64,000 nt of DNA from Pedobacter sp. D749 (GCF_019317285.1 NZ_CP079218.1:2852001-2916000); one strand, 5' to 3'. Shown: positions 8,052 through 18,307, numbered from the stretch's first letter. Program-made: numbers and translations. Notes: generated from the letters alone by a model not told the origin.

Positions 8052-10199
8052 TTATTTAGTGCCAATTTCTACCTTCCCCCCATTTTCAAACAGATCATGA
8101 GAAATAAAATAACCCTGGTTTATTTTTCCATCTACTTTAATCTCCGTAATGCCCCTTCCCTTACCAGGCTTGCTGATGGTTAATACTTTACCACTACTGG
8201 TTTTCCATTTTACCTCGTCAAAAAGTGGCGCAGTAACGACGTAAGTTGGATCGGTTGCCGAGAATGGATATAATCCCAACGAAGAAAACACATACCAGGC
8301 AGACATTTCGCCGGCGTCATCCATTCCTGAAAGTGCCAAACCATCGCTTCCTATGCCATATAGTTCATTTAAGATCTTATCAATAATTTCTTGTGATTTT
8401 TCTGGCTTGCCAATAAAAGTGTAAGCAAAAGGAGCTTCATGATCTGGCTGGTTGCCATGACAGTACTGACCAATCATGGTTTCGACATTACGGGCAATAT
8501 ATTTTGGGTTCCAGGGTACAGTAAATAAGGAATCCAGTTTGGATTCGAATCCTTTTGCACCACCATATAACTCAATTAAACCTTTCATATCATGGGGAGC
8601 ATAAAACGAAACCTGCCAGGCATTGGCTTCTCTGTACATATACTCGTAATAAGGATATTGCGGATTAAAAGGTTTAATCCAATCGCCATTCTCTAATCTA
8701 CCCCTCATAAACCGCGTAGCCGGATCGAACATATTTTTATAATTTTTCGATCGGCTCATCAGGACATGATAATTACTGCTGTCGCCTAATTTTTTAGCGA
8801 TTTGGGCGAGCGAATAATCATCATAGGCATATTCCAGCGTTTTAGAAACCCCTGCCCTGGCTTTGGTTTCTACATGTGGATTTTTAAAATCAGGGTCTGA
8901 AATATAGCCTTTCTCAATATATTCTTTCACGAAAGGGCGGGCACCACCATCCACATTGGCATTACGCAACAAAATCTGGTAGATCCCTTTGATATCGAAA
9001 TCATCTATTCCCCTTAAATACGCTCCCGCAATAGAAGAGGCACCATGGTCTCCATGAAAAAAAGTCGGAATAAAACCCGTTTTATCGCCAACATCTTTCA
9101 TGGACTTAATCACATCCAGTGTTACTTTAGGCGTAACTAAGCCTAAAAGCACATCTTTATTGCGGTAGGTATCCCAAAGCGATGGTTCAGTATAATAATT
9201 GAAATTTCCTTTTACCACATTGCGTTTTGCATCCCTGAACTCACCATTAACATCACTCCTTAAAGCCGGCCATAAAAAAGACCTGTACAAGCAAGAATAT
9301 AACATTTGTTTTTGTTTCTCAGTTCCACCTTTAACCTGAATGTTTGATAAAAGCGCCTCCCATTTCTCTGTAGCCTCGCGGCGGATCTGCGTAAATGTTT
9401 TATTGCCGATTTCTTTTGCCAGATTTTCTTTAGCATTGGCTATACTCACAAATGATAAGCCGATCTTAAGTTCTACGGGGCCTTTATTTCCATCTGCAAG
9501 ATGAAGAATGGCATAACCTGAGCGTTTGCCGGCATCGGTAATATCAAGTTTATCTATCTTTCCGTTCACCACTGCATAAAAATATACGTTTTCGCCCCCC
9601 TGAAAACCTTGTATGGCCGATGGACCATCTTGTGCGATATTCCAGGTATTAACGCTGCTATTGGCTTTACCCATACTCAATAGGATTTGTTTATCAGCAT
9701 TGTTTTTGTAGGTATATTCGTGAAAACCACATCTTAAGGTAGAAGTAAGCCTGACGTTTACCTGGTAATCATCCAAATAAACCTGATAAAACCCTGGCGC
9801 CGCACTTTCCTTTTTGTGCGAAAACTTTGATCCGTATTTACCTTTTGGGTTTGATAGCGGTAAAACAGGAATATTACACAAGTTCCAGTGCCCTTTATTG
9901 GTGTGTGCAAAACCATAAATGGTATCATCTTCGTACTCATAGCCGGCGCCAGAGCCAAATTCAGTAATTGGACTTAATTGTACCATCGCATTAGGCAACG
10001 AGCTGCCCGGAAAAGTTAAACCTGCCCACGATCGCCAGCCCTCCGGCAACTCATATCCCAAAATTTTAGGATCGGTTAAAGGCGCAGTGCCAATAAATGT
10101 ATTTACGTATGGTGTTAATTTGGTTTGTGCATCAGATTGGTGCAGGCTCACAACAACTACCATTAAGAGAATCGTTAGGGATTTGGTTAGCAATTTCAT
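8052..10199 (-). CDS. GH92 family alpha-mannosidase, secreted
   Basis: This is an exo-acting calcium-dependent alpha-mannosidase-type glycoside hydrolase of 715 residues. The signal peptide is MKLLTKSLTILLMVVVVSLH..., and the mature part opens with the family hallmark TPYVNTFIGTA. Other hallmarks are TFPGSSLPNAMVQLSP, GYEYEDDTIYGFAHTN, GNQPDHEAPFAYTF at about 582 (the Glu of this motif is the expected general acid) and GMDDAGEMSAWYVFSSLG at about 625, which supplies the catalytic Asp pair. The usual Asn in GNDD is Met here, so a subgroup with altered substrate preference is possible. A well-formed Bacteroidetes promoter lies just upstream. It stands alone on its strand, near the GH95 and GH125 genes. 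Confidence 0.92.
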   Translation of the reverse strand: MKLLTKSLTILLMVVVVSLHQSDAQTKLTPYVNTFIGTAPLTDPKILGYELPEGWRSWAGLTFPGSSLPNAMVQLSPITEFGSGAGYEYEDDTIYGFAHTNKGHWNLCNIPVLPLSNPKGKYGSKFSHKKESAAPGFYQVYLDDYQVNVRLTSTLRCGFHEYTYKNNADKQILLSMGKANSSVNTWNIAQDGPSAIQGFQGGENVYFYAVVNGKIDKLDITDAGKRSGYAILHLADGNKGPVELKIGLSFVSIANAKENLAKEIGNKTFTQIRREATEKWEALLSNIQVKGGTEKQKQMLYSCLYRSFLWPALRSDVNGEFRDAKRNVVKGNFNYYTEPSLWDTYRNKDVLLGLVTPKVTLDVIKSMKDVGDKTGFIPTFFHGDHGASSIAGAYLRGIDDFDIKGIYQILLRNANVDGGARPFVKEYIEKGYISDPDFKNPHVETKARAGVSKTLEYAYDDYSLAQIAKKLGDSSNYHVLMSRSKNYKNMFDPATRFMRGRLENGDWIKPFNPQYPYYEYMYREANAWQVSFYAPHDMKGLIELYGGAKGFESKLDSLFTVPWNPKYIARNVETMIGQYCHGNQPDHEAPFAYTFIGKPEKSQEIIDKILNELYGIGSDGLALSGMDDAGEMSAWYVFSSLGLYPFSATDPTYVVTAPLFDEVKWKTSSGKVLTISKPGKGRGITEIKVDGKINQGYFISHDLFENGGKVEIGTK

Positions 10200-10225
10200 T
10201 TACATAAAACGTTTTAGTGTTATAT

Positions 10226-10255
10226 CAAATATATAAAATCTATTAGCCCTATCAA
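10226..10255 (-). promoter_or_regulatory. Bacteroidetes-type promoter for the GH92 gene
   Basis: Read on the minus strand, TTG (10255-10253) is followed after 19 bp by TATATTTG (10233-10226). This fits the -33 TTG / -7 TAnnTTTG consensus of Bacteroidetes sigma-ABfr promoters. The start codon at 10199 lies 26 bp further on, giving a short leader. Confidence 0.7.
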
Positions 10256-10299
10256 TAAAATATCAGAATAGTTACCATTCACATATTCCATCAGAAATT

Positions 10300-10692
10300 C
10301 GTCATTGCGAGGAGGCACGACGAAGCAATCTTACAACGGTCGCTACTTGCACTCGCATTAGGATTGCCCCTTACCTTGCAATGACGTTTATTTAGACAAT
10401 GATATTCAGTATTATTTTTTTGACCATATAAGACATTTAAGAGCCATATAAGCTTACGTGTTCTTATATTTCTTATGGTGTGAAAGCCTAAAGGATTATT
10501 TAATGTACTAGATATTCTTACTATCTAAGGTGGTTAATTAAACAGCATAGTCTTTAATTTTTACGACCACCACAAACATCTTAGCTCTCTTGAGTTTTAC
10601 AGGATGTAAAATCTTAAACTTAATAATTTAGAAAGCGCATATAGGACGTCATTCCTATTTTTTTCAGGCCAATTGACCTGATGGTTACTCGC
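10300..10692. repeat. Left long inverted repeat flanking the GH95 gene
   Basis: The outer part (10300-10386) is a short palindromic element, CGTCATTGCGAGG...TTGCAATGACG. From 10380 to 10692 the sequence is an imperfect reverse complement of 13209-13490, on the other side of the GH95 gene. Matched landmarks are CCTGATGGTTACTCGC (10677-10692), CAGGATGTAAAATCTTAAAC, TCTTTAATTTTTACGACCACC, TAAGACATTTAAG and AATGACGTTTATTTA. This arm carries two short insertions that the right arm lacks. No ORF of note lies inside. It occupies most of the 725-bp gap before the GH95 start. Confidence 0.85.
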
Positions 10693-10890
10693 AAATAAGA
10701 CTTCTTGCAGTCTTTCAAATGTTTTAAAAATCGACTATCAATGATCTCAGCTTTTATGAAGAAAATTCAAACCCAAAATGTTAAGATCTGGAGATCTTAT
10801 AGCAAATCTAATGCTTAAATAGTTGAATAATTTGCCAAATATCTGGATGCTTTATTGCCTGACTTTACGTGCCCCCTATTCTATTTTATA

Positions 10891-10898
10891 TATCTTTG
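10891..10898 (+). promoter_or_regulatory. Probable -7 box of the GH95 gene
   Basis: TATCTTTG matches the TAnnTTTG -7 element and lies 26 bp before the ATG at 10925. No TTG is found at the expected -33 distance. The box supports 10925 as the start rather than an upstream ATG at 10823, which would precede the promoter. Confidence 0.45.
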
Positions 10899-10924
10899 AT
10901 TTACACACTAATCAAATAACCAAC

Positions 10925-13195
10925 ATGCTTTTAAATTACAGGCAACATATGGTTTGCGCCGTATTATCGTGCTTACTACTCCTCTGCTTTACTAACAGGC
11001 TATTGGCCCAAAAAAAAGAAAATCCTGCTCTTACAATGTGGGATAATAAACCAGCACAAAAATGGATGACAGAGACCTATCCCATTGGCAACGGCCGCAT
11101 TGGCGGGATGATTTTTGGCGGTGTTGATCAGGAACACATTCAGTTTAACGATAATACATTGTGGACCGGTGATGAAAATGACCGGGGCACGTATCAGGCC
11201 TTTGGCGATCTGTTTATCGATTTCAATAATAAAGACCAGCCATTTACCAATTACAGCCGTAAACTGGATATTGATCATGCAGTACATACCATTAATTACA
11301 CACAAAACGGCACCCAATTTAAACGTGAGTATTTTTGCAGCTTTCCGGATAAAGTGATGGTACTGCGTTTTACCGCTAACCAGAAAAATGCTTACTCGGC
11401 CATCATTAGCTTAAAAGATGCGCATGACGGTACGATAACGGCCAGCGGAAATACGATTCAGCTTACGGGTAAACTACCAAACGGCATGACTTACCAGGCT
11501 ACAGCATTAGTTAAAGTAGAAAATGGGAAGCTTGAGTCTATTAAAAATGGTGACAGCGAAAAATTAAAAATAACAGATGCAGATGCGGTTACCTTAATTT
11601 TTACTGCGGCTACCAATTACATCAACAAACGTGAGCAAAACTGGAAAGGTGAAGAACCTGCGCCTAAAATTGATCGCGTTTTAAATGCGGTTAAAGGCAA
11701 AAGTTACAATAAACTTTTAAAAAATCATATCCAGGATTACGGCTATTTATACAACCGCCTTGCTATAAACCTTGGAACGAGTAATGCCGATGCCCAAAAT
11801 TTGCCTACTTATCAGCGGCTGATCAATTATAAAAAGGTAGCCGACCCTGCACTCGAAGCTTTAATTTTCCAATATGGCCGATATCTGTTAATCAGTTCGT
11901 CAAGGCCGGGTGGTTTGCCGGCCAATTTGCAAGGTCTATGGAACGAAAGTAATAACCCGCCATGGGGCAGCGATTACCACTCGAACATCAACATCCAGAT
12001 GAATTATTGGCTGTCTGAGCCGACCAATCTTTCCGAGTGCCAGATTCCATACCTGGATTATATTAATAGCATGCGGGAGGTTAGTGCTATAGCCACCCGC
12101 AAGCAATATCCCAATACCAGAGGCTGGACGGTAAAAACAGAGAACAATATTTTTGGTGGCATGAGTTTTCTATGGAACACTCCTGGAAGTGCCTGGTATG
12201 CACAAGCACTGTGGGAGCATTATGCTTTTACAAAAGACAAAAATTATTTACAAAATTTTGCTTACCCGATTATAAAAGAAATCGCTGAGTTTTGGGACGA
12301 TCATTTAAAAAGAAGACCTGATGGAACATTGGTATCGCCAATGGGCTGGTCGCCTGAACATGGCCCAACGGAAGATGGTGTAACACACGATCAACAGATT
12401 GTGTACGATTTATTCACCAACTATATCGAAGCAGCCGAAATATTAGGTATTGATGCTGATTACAAAACACATATTGCAGACCTCAAAGCACATTTATTAA
12501 AACCTAAAATCGGAAAATGGGGTCAGCTGCAGGAATGGGAAACCGACCGTGATGACCCCAAAGACCAACACAGACACATTTCACATCTCTTTGGTTTACA
12601 TCCAGGGAGAGAGATCAGTACCATTAAAACGCCGGAACTCGCAAAAGCTGCAAGAGTAACATTAACTGCCCGGGGGGATGAATCAACAGGCTGGTCGATG
12701 GCCTGGAAAATGAATTTCTGGGCACGTTTACAGGATGGAAACCATGCTTATAAAATCTTACAAAACTTTATCACACCTGTTGGTGGTTCAGGTACTGATT
12801 ATAACAAAGGCGGTGGCATTTATACCAATCTATTCTGCGCACATCCACCCTTTCAAATTGACGGAAACTTTGGCTATACTGCAGGTATTTCGGAAATGTT
12901 GCTGCAAAGCCAGGCTGGCGAATTACAGTTTTTACCCGCTTTGCCTGATCAATGGACAAAAGGAAGTATTCAGGGTTTAAGGGCACGTGGTAATTTCGAA
13001 ATTACCGATCTGCAATGGAAGGATGGTAAAATTGTGAAGTTATCCATCAAATCCTTATCGGGAGAAGATTGTATCGTGAGATCCCCCAATGCATTAAAAC
13101 ATGAAATTAAGACCATTGATGAGCAAACATCAGGAAAGGACTTTAAATACAGTTTTAAAACGCAGGTTGGGAAAGTGTATCGTTTTGAAGGATAG
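10925..13195 (+). CDS. GH95 family alpha-L-fucosidase (or alpha-L-galactosidase), secreted
   Basis: This is a glycoside hydrolase of 756 residues from the chosen ATG at 10925. That start gives a clean signal peptide ([20 protein letters not shown], cleavage after NRLLA), and a -7 box lies just upstream. The N-terminal GH95 domain opens with [20 protein letters not shown]. The catalytic (alpha/alpha)6 barrel has NINIQMNYW (the Asn pair of the family), [20 protein letters not shown] and [14 protein letters not shown], whose Asp corresponds to the catalytic base region. It would remove terminal alpha-1,2-linked fucose or a related sugar from glycans. The gene is monocistronic and is enclosed by long inverted repeats, which makes lateral movement or cassette behaviour worth testing. 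Confidence 0.92.
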   Translation: MLLNYRQHMVCAVLSCLLLLCFTNRLLAQKKENPALTMWDNKPAQKWMTETYPIGNGRIGGMIFGGVDQEHIQFNDNTLWTGDENDRGTYQAFGDLFIDFNNKDQPFTNYSRKLDIDHAVHTINYTQNGTQFKREYFCSFPDKVMVLRFTANQKNAYSAIISLKDAHDGTITASGNTIQLTGKLPNGMTYQATALVKVENGKLESIKNGDSEKLKITDADAVTLIFTAATNYINKREQNWKGEEPAPKIDRVLNAVKGKSYNKLLKNHIQDYGYLYNRLAINLGTSNADAQNLPTYQRLINYKKVADPALEALIFQYGRYLLISSSRPGGLPANLQGLWNESNNPPWGSDYHSNINIQMNYWLSEPTNLSECQIPYLDYINSMREVSAIATRKQYPNTRGWTVKTENNIFGGMSFLWNTPGSAWYAQALWEHYAFTKDKNYLQNFAYPIIKEIAEFWDDHLKRRPDGTLVSPMGWSPEHGPTEDGVTHDQQIVYDLFTNYIEAAEILGIDADYKTHIADLKAHLLKPKIGKWGQLQEWETDRDDPKDQHRHISHLFGLHPGREISTIKTPELAKAARVTLTARGDESTGWSMAWKMNFWARLQDGNHAYKILQNFITPVGGSGTDYNKGGGIYTNLFCAHPPFQIDGNFGYTAGISEMLLQSQAGELQFLPALPDQWTKGSIQGLRARGNFEITDLQWKDGKIVKLSIKSLSGEDCIVRSPNALKHEIKTIDEQTSGKDFKYSFKTQVGKVYRFEG

Positions 13196-13200
13196 TCTAG

Positions 13201-13526
13201 TCGTCATTGCGAGTAACCATCAGGTCAGTAGCCTGAAAAAAACAGGAATGACGTCATTTACGCGCTTTCTAATGTATTAGGTTTAAGATTTTGCATCCTG
13301 CAAAACTCATTGAGCTAAGATGGCTAAGGTGGTCGTAAAAATTAAAGACTATGCAGTTTAATTAACCACCTTAGACACCTAAGAACATCTAATTCATTAA
13401 GTAATTCACACCATATAAGCTTATATGGCCCTTAAATGTCTTATATGGTAAAAATAACCCTAAATATCAGTTGTTTAAATAAACGTCATTATAACAAGGC
13501 TTTTCAGCCGACGAGGCAATGACGAC
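13201..13526. repeat. Right long inverted repeat flanking the GH95 gene
   Basis: The element is bounded by TCGTCATTGCGAG (13201) and GGCAATGACGA (ending about 13526), which are themselves inverted. The core 13209-13490 is the reverse complement of the left arm. Internal structure includes a perfect 18-bp palindrome CCATATAAGCTTATATGG (13421-13438) and a hairpin with arms CTAAGGTGG (13324-13332) and CCACCTTAG (13366-13374). It begins 5 bp after the GH95 stop codon, so it may also act as transcript end. Confidence 0.85.
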
Positions 13527-13642
13527 CGTACTTATGGATTCTGTCTATGGTAGCTGAACCAGGATTTTTAGCAGTTTTAAATACGAATAGATTTTTCCCT
13601 TTATACGCTATCCAATAACTATCGAATGATGAATAAGAGGAG

Positions 13643-13837
13643 TTAACAAACCTGCTTAAGCTTCTTAACAATAATGTGGTTATCTTCCAATTGAAAAAGA
13701 AACATTAAAAACTCATCCGTTTCACTGATTTCAACACTTTTAACGGCGCCAGATTGGCTCTTTCCATCTGTTATAACCTCTCCGACCTTAATTTCTAAAA
13801 GTGTTGATGTTGGCAAACTATCGTTAACTGTGATCAT
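13643..13837 (-). CDS. Small protein overlapping the histidine kinase end
   Basis: This is a 64-residue protein, unrecognised. The start chosen is the ATG at 13837 (MITVNDSLPTSTLLEIK), which sits inside the last codons of the histidine kinase gene in another frame. The overlap is 14 nt, a layout that suggests translational coupling. A longer frame upstream only reads through kinase sequence. The protein is beta-rich and acidic, with no membrane segment. It may be a modulator of the kinase, but that is inference from position alone. Confidence 0.5.
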   Translation of the reverse strand: MITVNDSLPTSTLLEIKVGEVITDGKSQSGAVKSVEISETDEFLMFLFQLEDNHIIVKKLKQVC

Positions 13838-15071
13838 TTTGTGAAGGTAAGCGCAACGTAAAACAGGTTTGTTCAGGCGTTGAAGATACATCAAGGGTAC
13901 CATCATGCGCATTGGCGATTTCTGAGGCAATGTAAAGACCTAAACCCAGGCCTTTCTGATTGGGTTCTACCTCACCTCTGGAAAACGGCTGAAATAGGCG
14001 CTCCATAGCAGCGGCGGGTATTTGTTTGCCCTTATTCGCTACGCAAAGATTAAACTCTTCGGTATTGCTAAATGCGGTAATTTCAACGGTAGAATCTGAT
14101 GGCGAATAATTTAACGCATTAGCCAATAAATTAGAAAAAAGCTGAGCCAGTCGTTTCCCGTCTGCATGAACAGGATGATCAAAATTAAAATTTAACTTAA
14201 TAGCTCTTGATGGCCAAATGGCCTGTAACTCTTCTACCACCTGAAGCAGCAACTTTTCTAAATCTTCGTCTGGTGTTTTAGTAATCGTAATGCCTTCGCC
14301 TAATCGTCCGCTCGCAAAATCGAGCATGTTCTCGATCAAACCATTCATCCTAAAAGAAGAATCCCTGATAATTTTAGTGATACGGCCAGTGCGTTCATCT
14401 ACATTCAAACGTGATAAAAGCTGTGCACTGTTTGAAATTGCATTTAGTGGATTTCGTAAATCGTGACCTAAAATAGCAATAAACTGATCCCTTAAAACAG
14501 CTATTTCTTGTTCCTTTTTTAATTCTCTCTCTGTTTTAGCAAGTTCTTCCAGTGCGTCTAAATGAAAGGCAATTAAATCAGCAAACATGGTAAACATACC
14601 TGTAACCGTTGGATTTTTCAGTTTAGCAGGTTTAGGATCAATGGCACAAAGTGTACCGAAAAAATCACCATTTTTTAGCTTAATGGGTACAGAAATGTAA
14701 CTTTGAAAACCATACATTAACGGCGTATGGTGATGTGCAAAATCAGGATCTTCTGCCACATGGTCAATGATAACAGCCTGTTTATGCTGCCTGATCTCGT
14801 TACAGATGGTCGTTTCCAGTTTAAGTTCACCTCCCACAGCTAACCCGAAATTTATTTCATCACGAACAGCACAAACAGTCCATGTATCTGATGTAACCCT
14901 GGCCACTGCCGAAAAGCCCATTCCTGTGGTTCTACAAACAATTTCTAAAATATGTGCAACTGCAGGAATCTTGCTTATGGATTCGATATCGTTAAGGATG
15001 GTTTTACTAGAATTTTGCAATACTATAAGGCTATAATTTTCAAGCAATTTACAAATATTTACATGATGCAA
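13824..15071 (-). CDS. GAF-domain sensor histidine kinase, cytosolic
   Basis: The protein has 415 residues and no membrane helix. A GAF domain spans about 25-172 (TTGMGFSAVARVTSDTW ... YISVPIKLKNGDFFGTLCAI). A short coiled linker (ELAKTERELKKEQEIAVLRD) leads to the HisKA dimerisation helix with the phospho-acceptor His203 in AILGHDLRNPLNAI. The HATPase domain shows the N box (NLLANALNYS) and G box (NQKGLGLGLYIASEI). It would autophosphorylate in response to a small ligand or redox cue bound by GAF. No response regulator is adjacent; the nearest partner is a 64-residue gene overlapping its 3' end. Confidence 0.9.
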   Translation of the reverse strand: MHHVNICKLLENYSLIVLQNSSKTILNDIESISKIPAVAHILEIVCRTTGMGFSAVARVTSDTWTVCAVRDEINFGLAVGGELKLETTICNEIRQHKQAVIIDHVAEDPDFAHHHTPLMYGFQSYISVPIKLKNGDFFGTLCAIDPKPAKLKNPTVTGMFTMFADLIAFHLDALEELAKTERELKKEQEIAVLRDQFIAILGHDLRNPLNAISNSAQLLSRLNVDERTGRITKIIRDSSFRMNGLIENMLDFASGRLGEGITITKTPDEDLEKLLLQVVEELQAIWPSRAIKLNFNFDHPVHADGKRLAQLFSNLLANALNYSPSDSTVEITAFSNTEEFNLCVANKGKQIPAAAMERLFQPFSRGEVEPNQKGLGLGLYIASEIANAHDGTLDVSSTPEQTCFTLRLPSQNDHS

Positions 15072-15178
15072 AAAACAGTAAATGGTGTTTTAACACAGCT
15101 TTTACATAGATTGATCGCTTTATTCCTAATTTGCGTAGAAAGTCCCGGATTAACATCAAATTTTAAAGATAAAACAAA

Positions 15179-15239
15179 ACCGTATTGATTAGAATTGAAC
15201 AGAATATAAAAATCAGTCAATAACACCAATCAATACGGT
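15179..15239. terminator. Stem-loop between GH125 and histidine kinase genes
   Basis: The perfect 12-bp arms ACCGTATTGATT (15179-15190) and AATCAATACGGT (15228-15239) enclose a 37-base AT-rich loop. The structure starts 8 bp after the GH125 stop on the minus strand, so it may end that transcript or protect its 3' end. It lacks the T-run of a classical terminator. Confidence 0.45.
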
Positions 15240-15247
15240 AGGGTATG

Positions 15248-16672
15248 TTAAGCTTTTAATAAAGCTGGTTTCTCATGATAAGTTTTCCAAAGCAGTTCAC
15301 CAAATAAGGTGTTAGACCAGGCAAACCAGGCCCTGGTAAAGTTTGCAGGATTGTCTTTATTAAAAGCTTCATGCATGAAACCTTTGCCAGCATGCGTTTT
15401 ACGCAAAGTATCTATACAATATTTAATCTCTGCATCATCTTTCGATGTTAAGGCGCGCATGGTAATGCTCATTGGCCAGATCATGTCCTGACCAACATGC
15501 GGACCACCAATGCCTTCTCCAGCAGTACCTTTAAAGAAGTAAGGATTATCTTTTGAAAGTGCAAATTTCCTGGTGTTTTGATAAATCGGATCTTCAATTT
15601 TCATGGCACCCAGATAAGGTAAACCCAATAAACTTGGTACGTTCGAATCGTCCATTAAATACGAACTGCCAAAACCATCAACTTCGAAGGCATAAATTTT
15701 GCCGTATTTCGGGTGATTTACAACAGCATGTTTTTGAAGTGCAGCGTTTACCTCATCAGCAAGATTTAACAAGTTACTTTCTAATGTTTTATCGCTGTTT
15801 AGGGCCTTTATCATTTCTGCTGCCTGCTTTAAGCTTGATACGGCAAAGAAATTAGAAGGAATCAGGAAAGGAAAAATGGTGGCATCATCACTCGGACGAA
15901 ATGCAGAACAGATCAATCCAACCGGATTTACCGGAAAACCATAACCCGCCATCGGTAACGAATCGGTAGGTTTTGTGGTTTCCCTTTGGAAATGGTACGG
16001 GCCTTTATCTGTTTTGCGCTGTTGCTCTTTAAAAGTTTTTAAAGTGGCTTCAATTCCTTTTTTCCAGTCGGCATCAAATGGTGTTTTATCACCTGTTTTT
16101 TTCCAGTAATGATAAGCCAAACGGATAGGATAACACAACGAGTCGATTTCCCACTTGCGTTCATGTACACCCGGCTGCATAGCGGTTTCATCAGTTTTCC
16201 ACTCACCTACTTTATTGGCATCGCCATAAAAAGCATTAGCATAAGGATCTTTTAAAATGCATTTGGTTTGGTGGATAATTACACCGGCAATCAGTTTTTT
16301 TAGCGGCTCGTCTTCATTTACAAATTGAAGGTAAGGCCAAACCTGGGCAGAACTATCACGTAGCCACATGGCATCAATGTCACCTGTAATTACATAAGTA
16401 TCTGGTCTGCCATTTTTTTCTGAATGATAAACCGTCGTATCTAACGTATTTGGGAAACAGTTTTCGAACAGCCAGGCCAATTCAGGATTTTTAACATTTG
16501 CCTGGAAAGTTTTAATGGCAGTATCTACAGCTTTACTTTGAAAATGTCGTTTTGCGGCAGCTACACGTACCACAGGAAATTCTGGTGCAAGATCGGCAGC
16601 AAAAGAAAATTTCGATGCAACAACTCCTGCCCCTAACAAGCCTGTGTTTTGTATAAATGTTCTTCTTTTCAT
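15248..16672 (-). CDS. GH125 family exo-alpha-1,6-mannosidase
   Basis: This is a metal-independent alpha-mannosidase-type hydrolase of 474 residues. The leader MKRRTFIQNTGLLGAGVVAS has a twin-arginine-like RRTFIQ motif, so export through Tat is likely. Family hallmarks are TGDIDAMWLRDSSAQ (96-110), HERKWEIDSLCYPIRLAYHY, SAFRPSDDATIFPFLIPSN and, near the end, NPANFTRAWFAWSNTLFGEL. Known relatives trim alpha-1,6-mannose from N-glycan cores, which complements the nearby GH92 enzyme. The gene is monocistronic with a 286-bp upstream region. Confidence 0.9.
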   Translation of the reverse strand: MKRRTFIQNTGLLGAGVVASKFSFAADLAPEFPVVRVAAAKRHFQSKAVDTAIKTFQANVKNPELAWLFENCFPNTLDTTVYHSEKNGRPDTYVITGDIDAMWLRDSSAQVWPYLQFVNEDEPLKKLIAGVIIHQTKCILKDPYANAFYGDANKVGEWKTDETAMQPGVHERKWEIDSLCYPIRLAYHYWKKTGDKTPFDADWKKGIEATLKTFKEQQRKTDKGPYHFQRETTKPTDSLPMAGYGFPVNPVGLICSAFRPSDDATIFPFLIPSNFFAVSSLKQAAEMIKALNSDKTLESNLLNLADEVNAALQKHAVVNHPKYGKIYAFEVDGFGSSYLMDDSNVPSLLGLPYLGAMKIEDPIYQNTRKFALSKDNPYFFKGTAGEGIGGPHVGQDMIWPMSITMRALTSKDDAEIKYCIDTLRKTHAGKGFMHEAFNKDNPANFTRAWFAWSNTLFGELLWKTYHEKPALLKA

Positions 16673-16958
16673 TATGATGTATTATGATATTTTGGTTTAA
16701 TTTTTATGGAACGGAACGCATTCTATTATCAATCATATAAATGATAATGATAGCACATTATTCGGTTAGTCCTTAACAAATATTATGATAATTTTTCGAA
16801 CATCAAAATCATGATGACCAATTAAACCATTCCTAAATCGATTTTCTTGTACAGTATATTGAAATAGATTCAGATCAGATTCTGATGTCCTAAGGTAATC
16901 AAGTATATCTGTAAAAATAATTCTGAATGCTTATATTTAAACATCCAAACCTATTGTT

Positions 16959-18146
16959 ATGAATGCGGATCACATGACCCTATCAAAGCGAATTTTATCC
17001 ATCGATATATTACGTGGGTTAGTGATGATTATTATGGCGCTTGATCATACGAGAGATTTCTTTCATATCGGTGCCATGACAGGCGATCCGCTAAATCCTG
17101 AAACCACTACCGGGATGTTATTTTTTACCCGCTGGATTACCCATTTCTGTGCACCAACCTTTGTTTTTTTGTCTGGATTATCCGCTTATTTATCTGCACA
17201 GAATAAAACACCAGCACAGGCAAGTTCTTTTTTGTTAAAAAGAGGTTTATGGTTAATTGTAATCGAAATCGCATTAATTACACTCGGTTTAACCTTTAAT
17301 CCATTTTACAATTTCATCATCCTTCAGGTGATATGGGCAATTGGCTTTAGCATGATTTTTTTGGCACTATTCAGCCGAATTTCTTATAAAACTGTGCTTA
17401 TAATTGGTTTAATATTGGTTTTCGGGCATAACCTTTTCGATTTATTCCCTGCGCCTACAGACACAAACGGTGGCATGATCTTAAAAATATTTTTCACGGC
17501 GTCGGGAACTATTTTGCCGGTTTCAAGTACTCATCTTGTTGGTGTATTTTATGCCATCCTGCCTTGGACAGGTGTGATGTTTGTGGGTTATGGAGTTGGT
17601 GCATGTTATAAAAAAGGCTACGCTGCCGAGCGCAGAAAGCGCAATTTATTAATTGTGGGTTTGCTCACTATATTTGTGTTTATCTCTTTGAGATTGATCA
17701 ATATATATGGCGATCCTGCTCCGCGAAAAGAATATCACGACTTTTTTAAGAATTTGCTTGCTTTTTTTAATGTAAGCAAATATCCACCATCGTTACAGTA
17801 TACCGCCATGACTTTAGGTCCGGCCATGTTATTTTTGGCTTTCACTGAAAACCTGAATAATTGGTTTACCAGGATAACTGCTGTGTATGGCGCTGTACCT
17901 TTCTTTTATTATGTACTGCACTTTTATCTGCTTCATACCCTACTTGTAATTGTATTTTTTGCCACAGGGTACACAGGTAAGGATATTGTACAAATTCCGT
18001 TCTGGTTTAGACCGGCTACATTTGGTTTTGGTTTGCCAATAGTCTATTCAATATGGTTTTGTGCAGTAGCAGCCTTGTATTTACCATGCAGATGGTTTAA
18101 ACGATACAAAGAAAACCACAAACAGTGGTGGTTAAGGTATGTTTAA
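16959..18146 (+). CDS. DUF1624 / heparan-alpha-glucosaminide acetyltransferase-like membrane protein
   Basis: A polytopic membrane protein of 395 residues with about ten helices. The N-terminal signature SIDILRGLVMIIMALDHTRD contains the conserved His of the HGSNAT-type transmembrane acyltransferases. It is followed by FFTRWITHFCAPTFVFLSGL, typical of DUF1624. Relatives move an acyl group across the membrane onto a sugar, but the bacterial substrate is generally unknown. A second in-frame Met five codons in is an equally good start. Convergent with the NlpC gene, with a palindromic repeat between them. Confidence 0.85.
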   Translation: MNADHMTLSKRILSIDILRGLVMIIMALDHTRDFFHIGAMTGDPLNPETTTGMLFFTRWITHFCAPTFVFLSGLSAYLSAQNKTPAQASSFLLKRGLWLIVIEIALITLGLTFNPFYNFIILQVIWAIGFSMIFLALFSRISYKTVLIIGLILVFGHNLFDLFPAPTDTNGGMILKIFFTASGTILPVSSTHLVGVFYAILPWTGVMFVGYGVGACYKKGYAAERRKRNLLIVGLLTIFVFISLRLINIYGDPAPRKEYHDFFKNLLAFFNVSKYPPSLQYTAMTLGPAMLFLAFTENLNNWFTRITAVYGAVPFFYYVLHFYLLHTLLVIVFFATGYTGKDIVQIPFWFRPATFGFGLPIVYSIWFCAVAALYLPCRWFKRYKENHKQWWLRYV

Positions 18147-18210
18147 ACAAAGAAAGTGTATCATAAAGTCGATTTCACATTAGATAATAAAGTTTGTTTT
18201 AATAACAGAT

Positions 18211-18307
18211 TGTCATTCTGAGCAAAGCGAAGAATCTTTCTTGTAGTATCACAAATCACTGGTTAGTGCTCATCTGTTAAAGATTCTTCATTGCATTCAG
18301 AATGACA
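18211..18307. repeat. Palindromic intergenic repeat, TGTCATTCTGAGC family
   Basis: The ends TGTCATTCTGAGC and GCATTCAGAATGACAG are inverted, and the inner AAGAATCTTTC / AAAGATTCTT also pair. The element sits between two convergent genes, where it may act as a bidirectional terminator. A half copy lies at 46278-46306. Confidence 0.75.

Noticed and set aside
10823-10924. Upstream start for the GH95 gene
   Set aside because: The extra 34 residues precede the -7 box and would bury the signal peptide.
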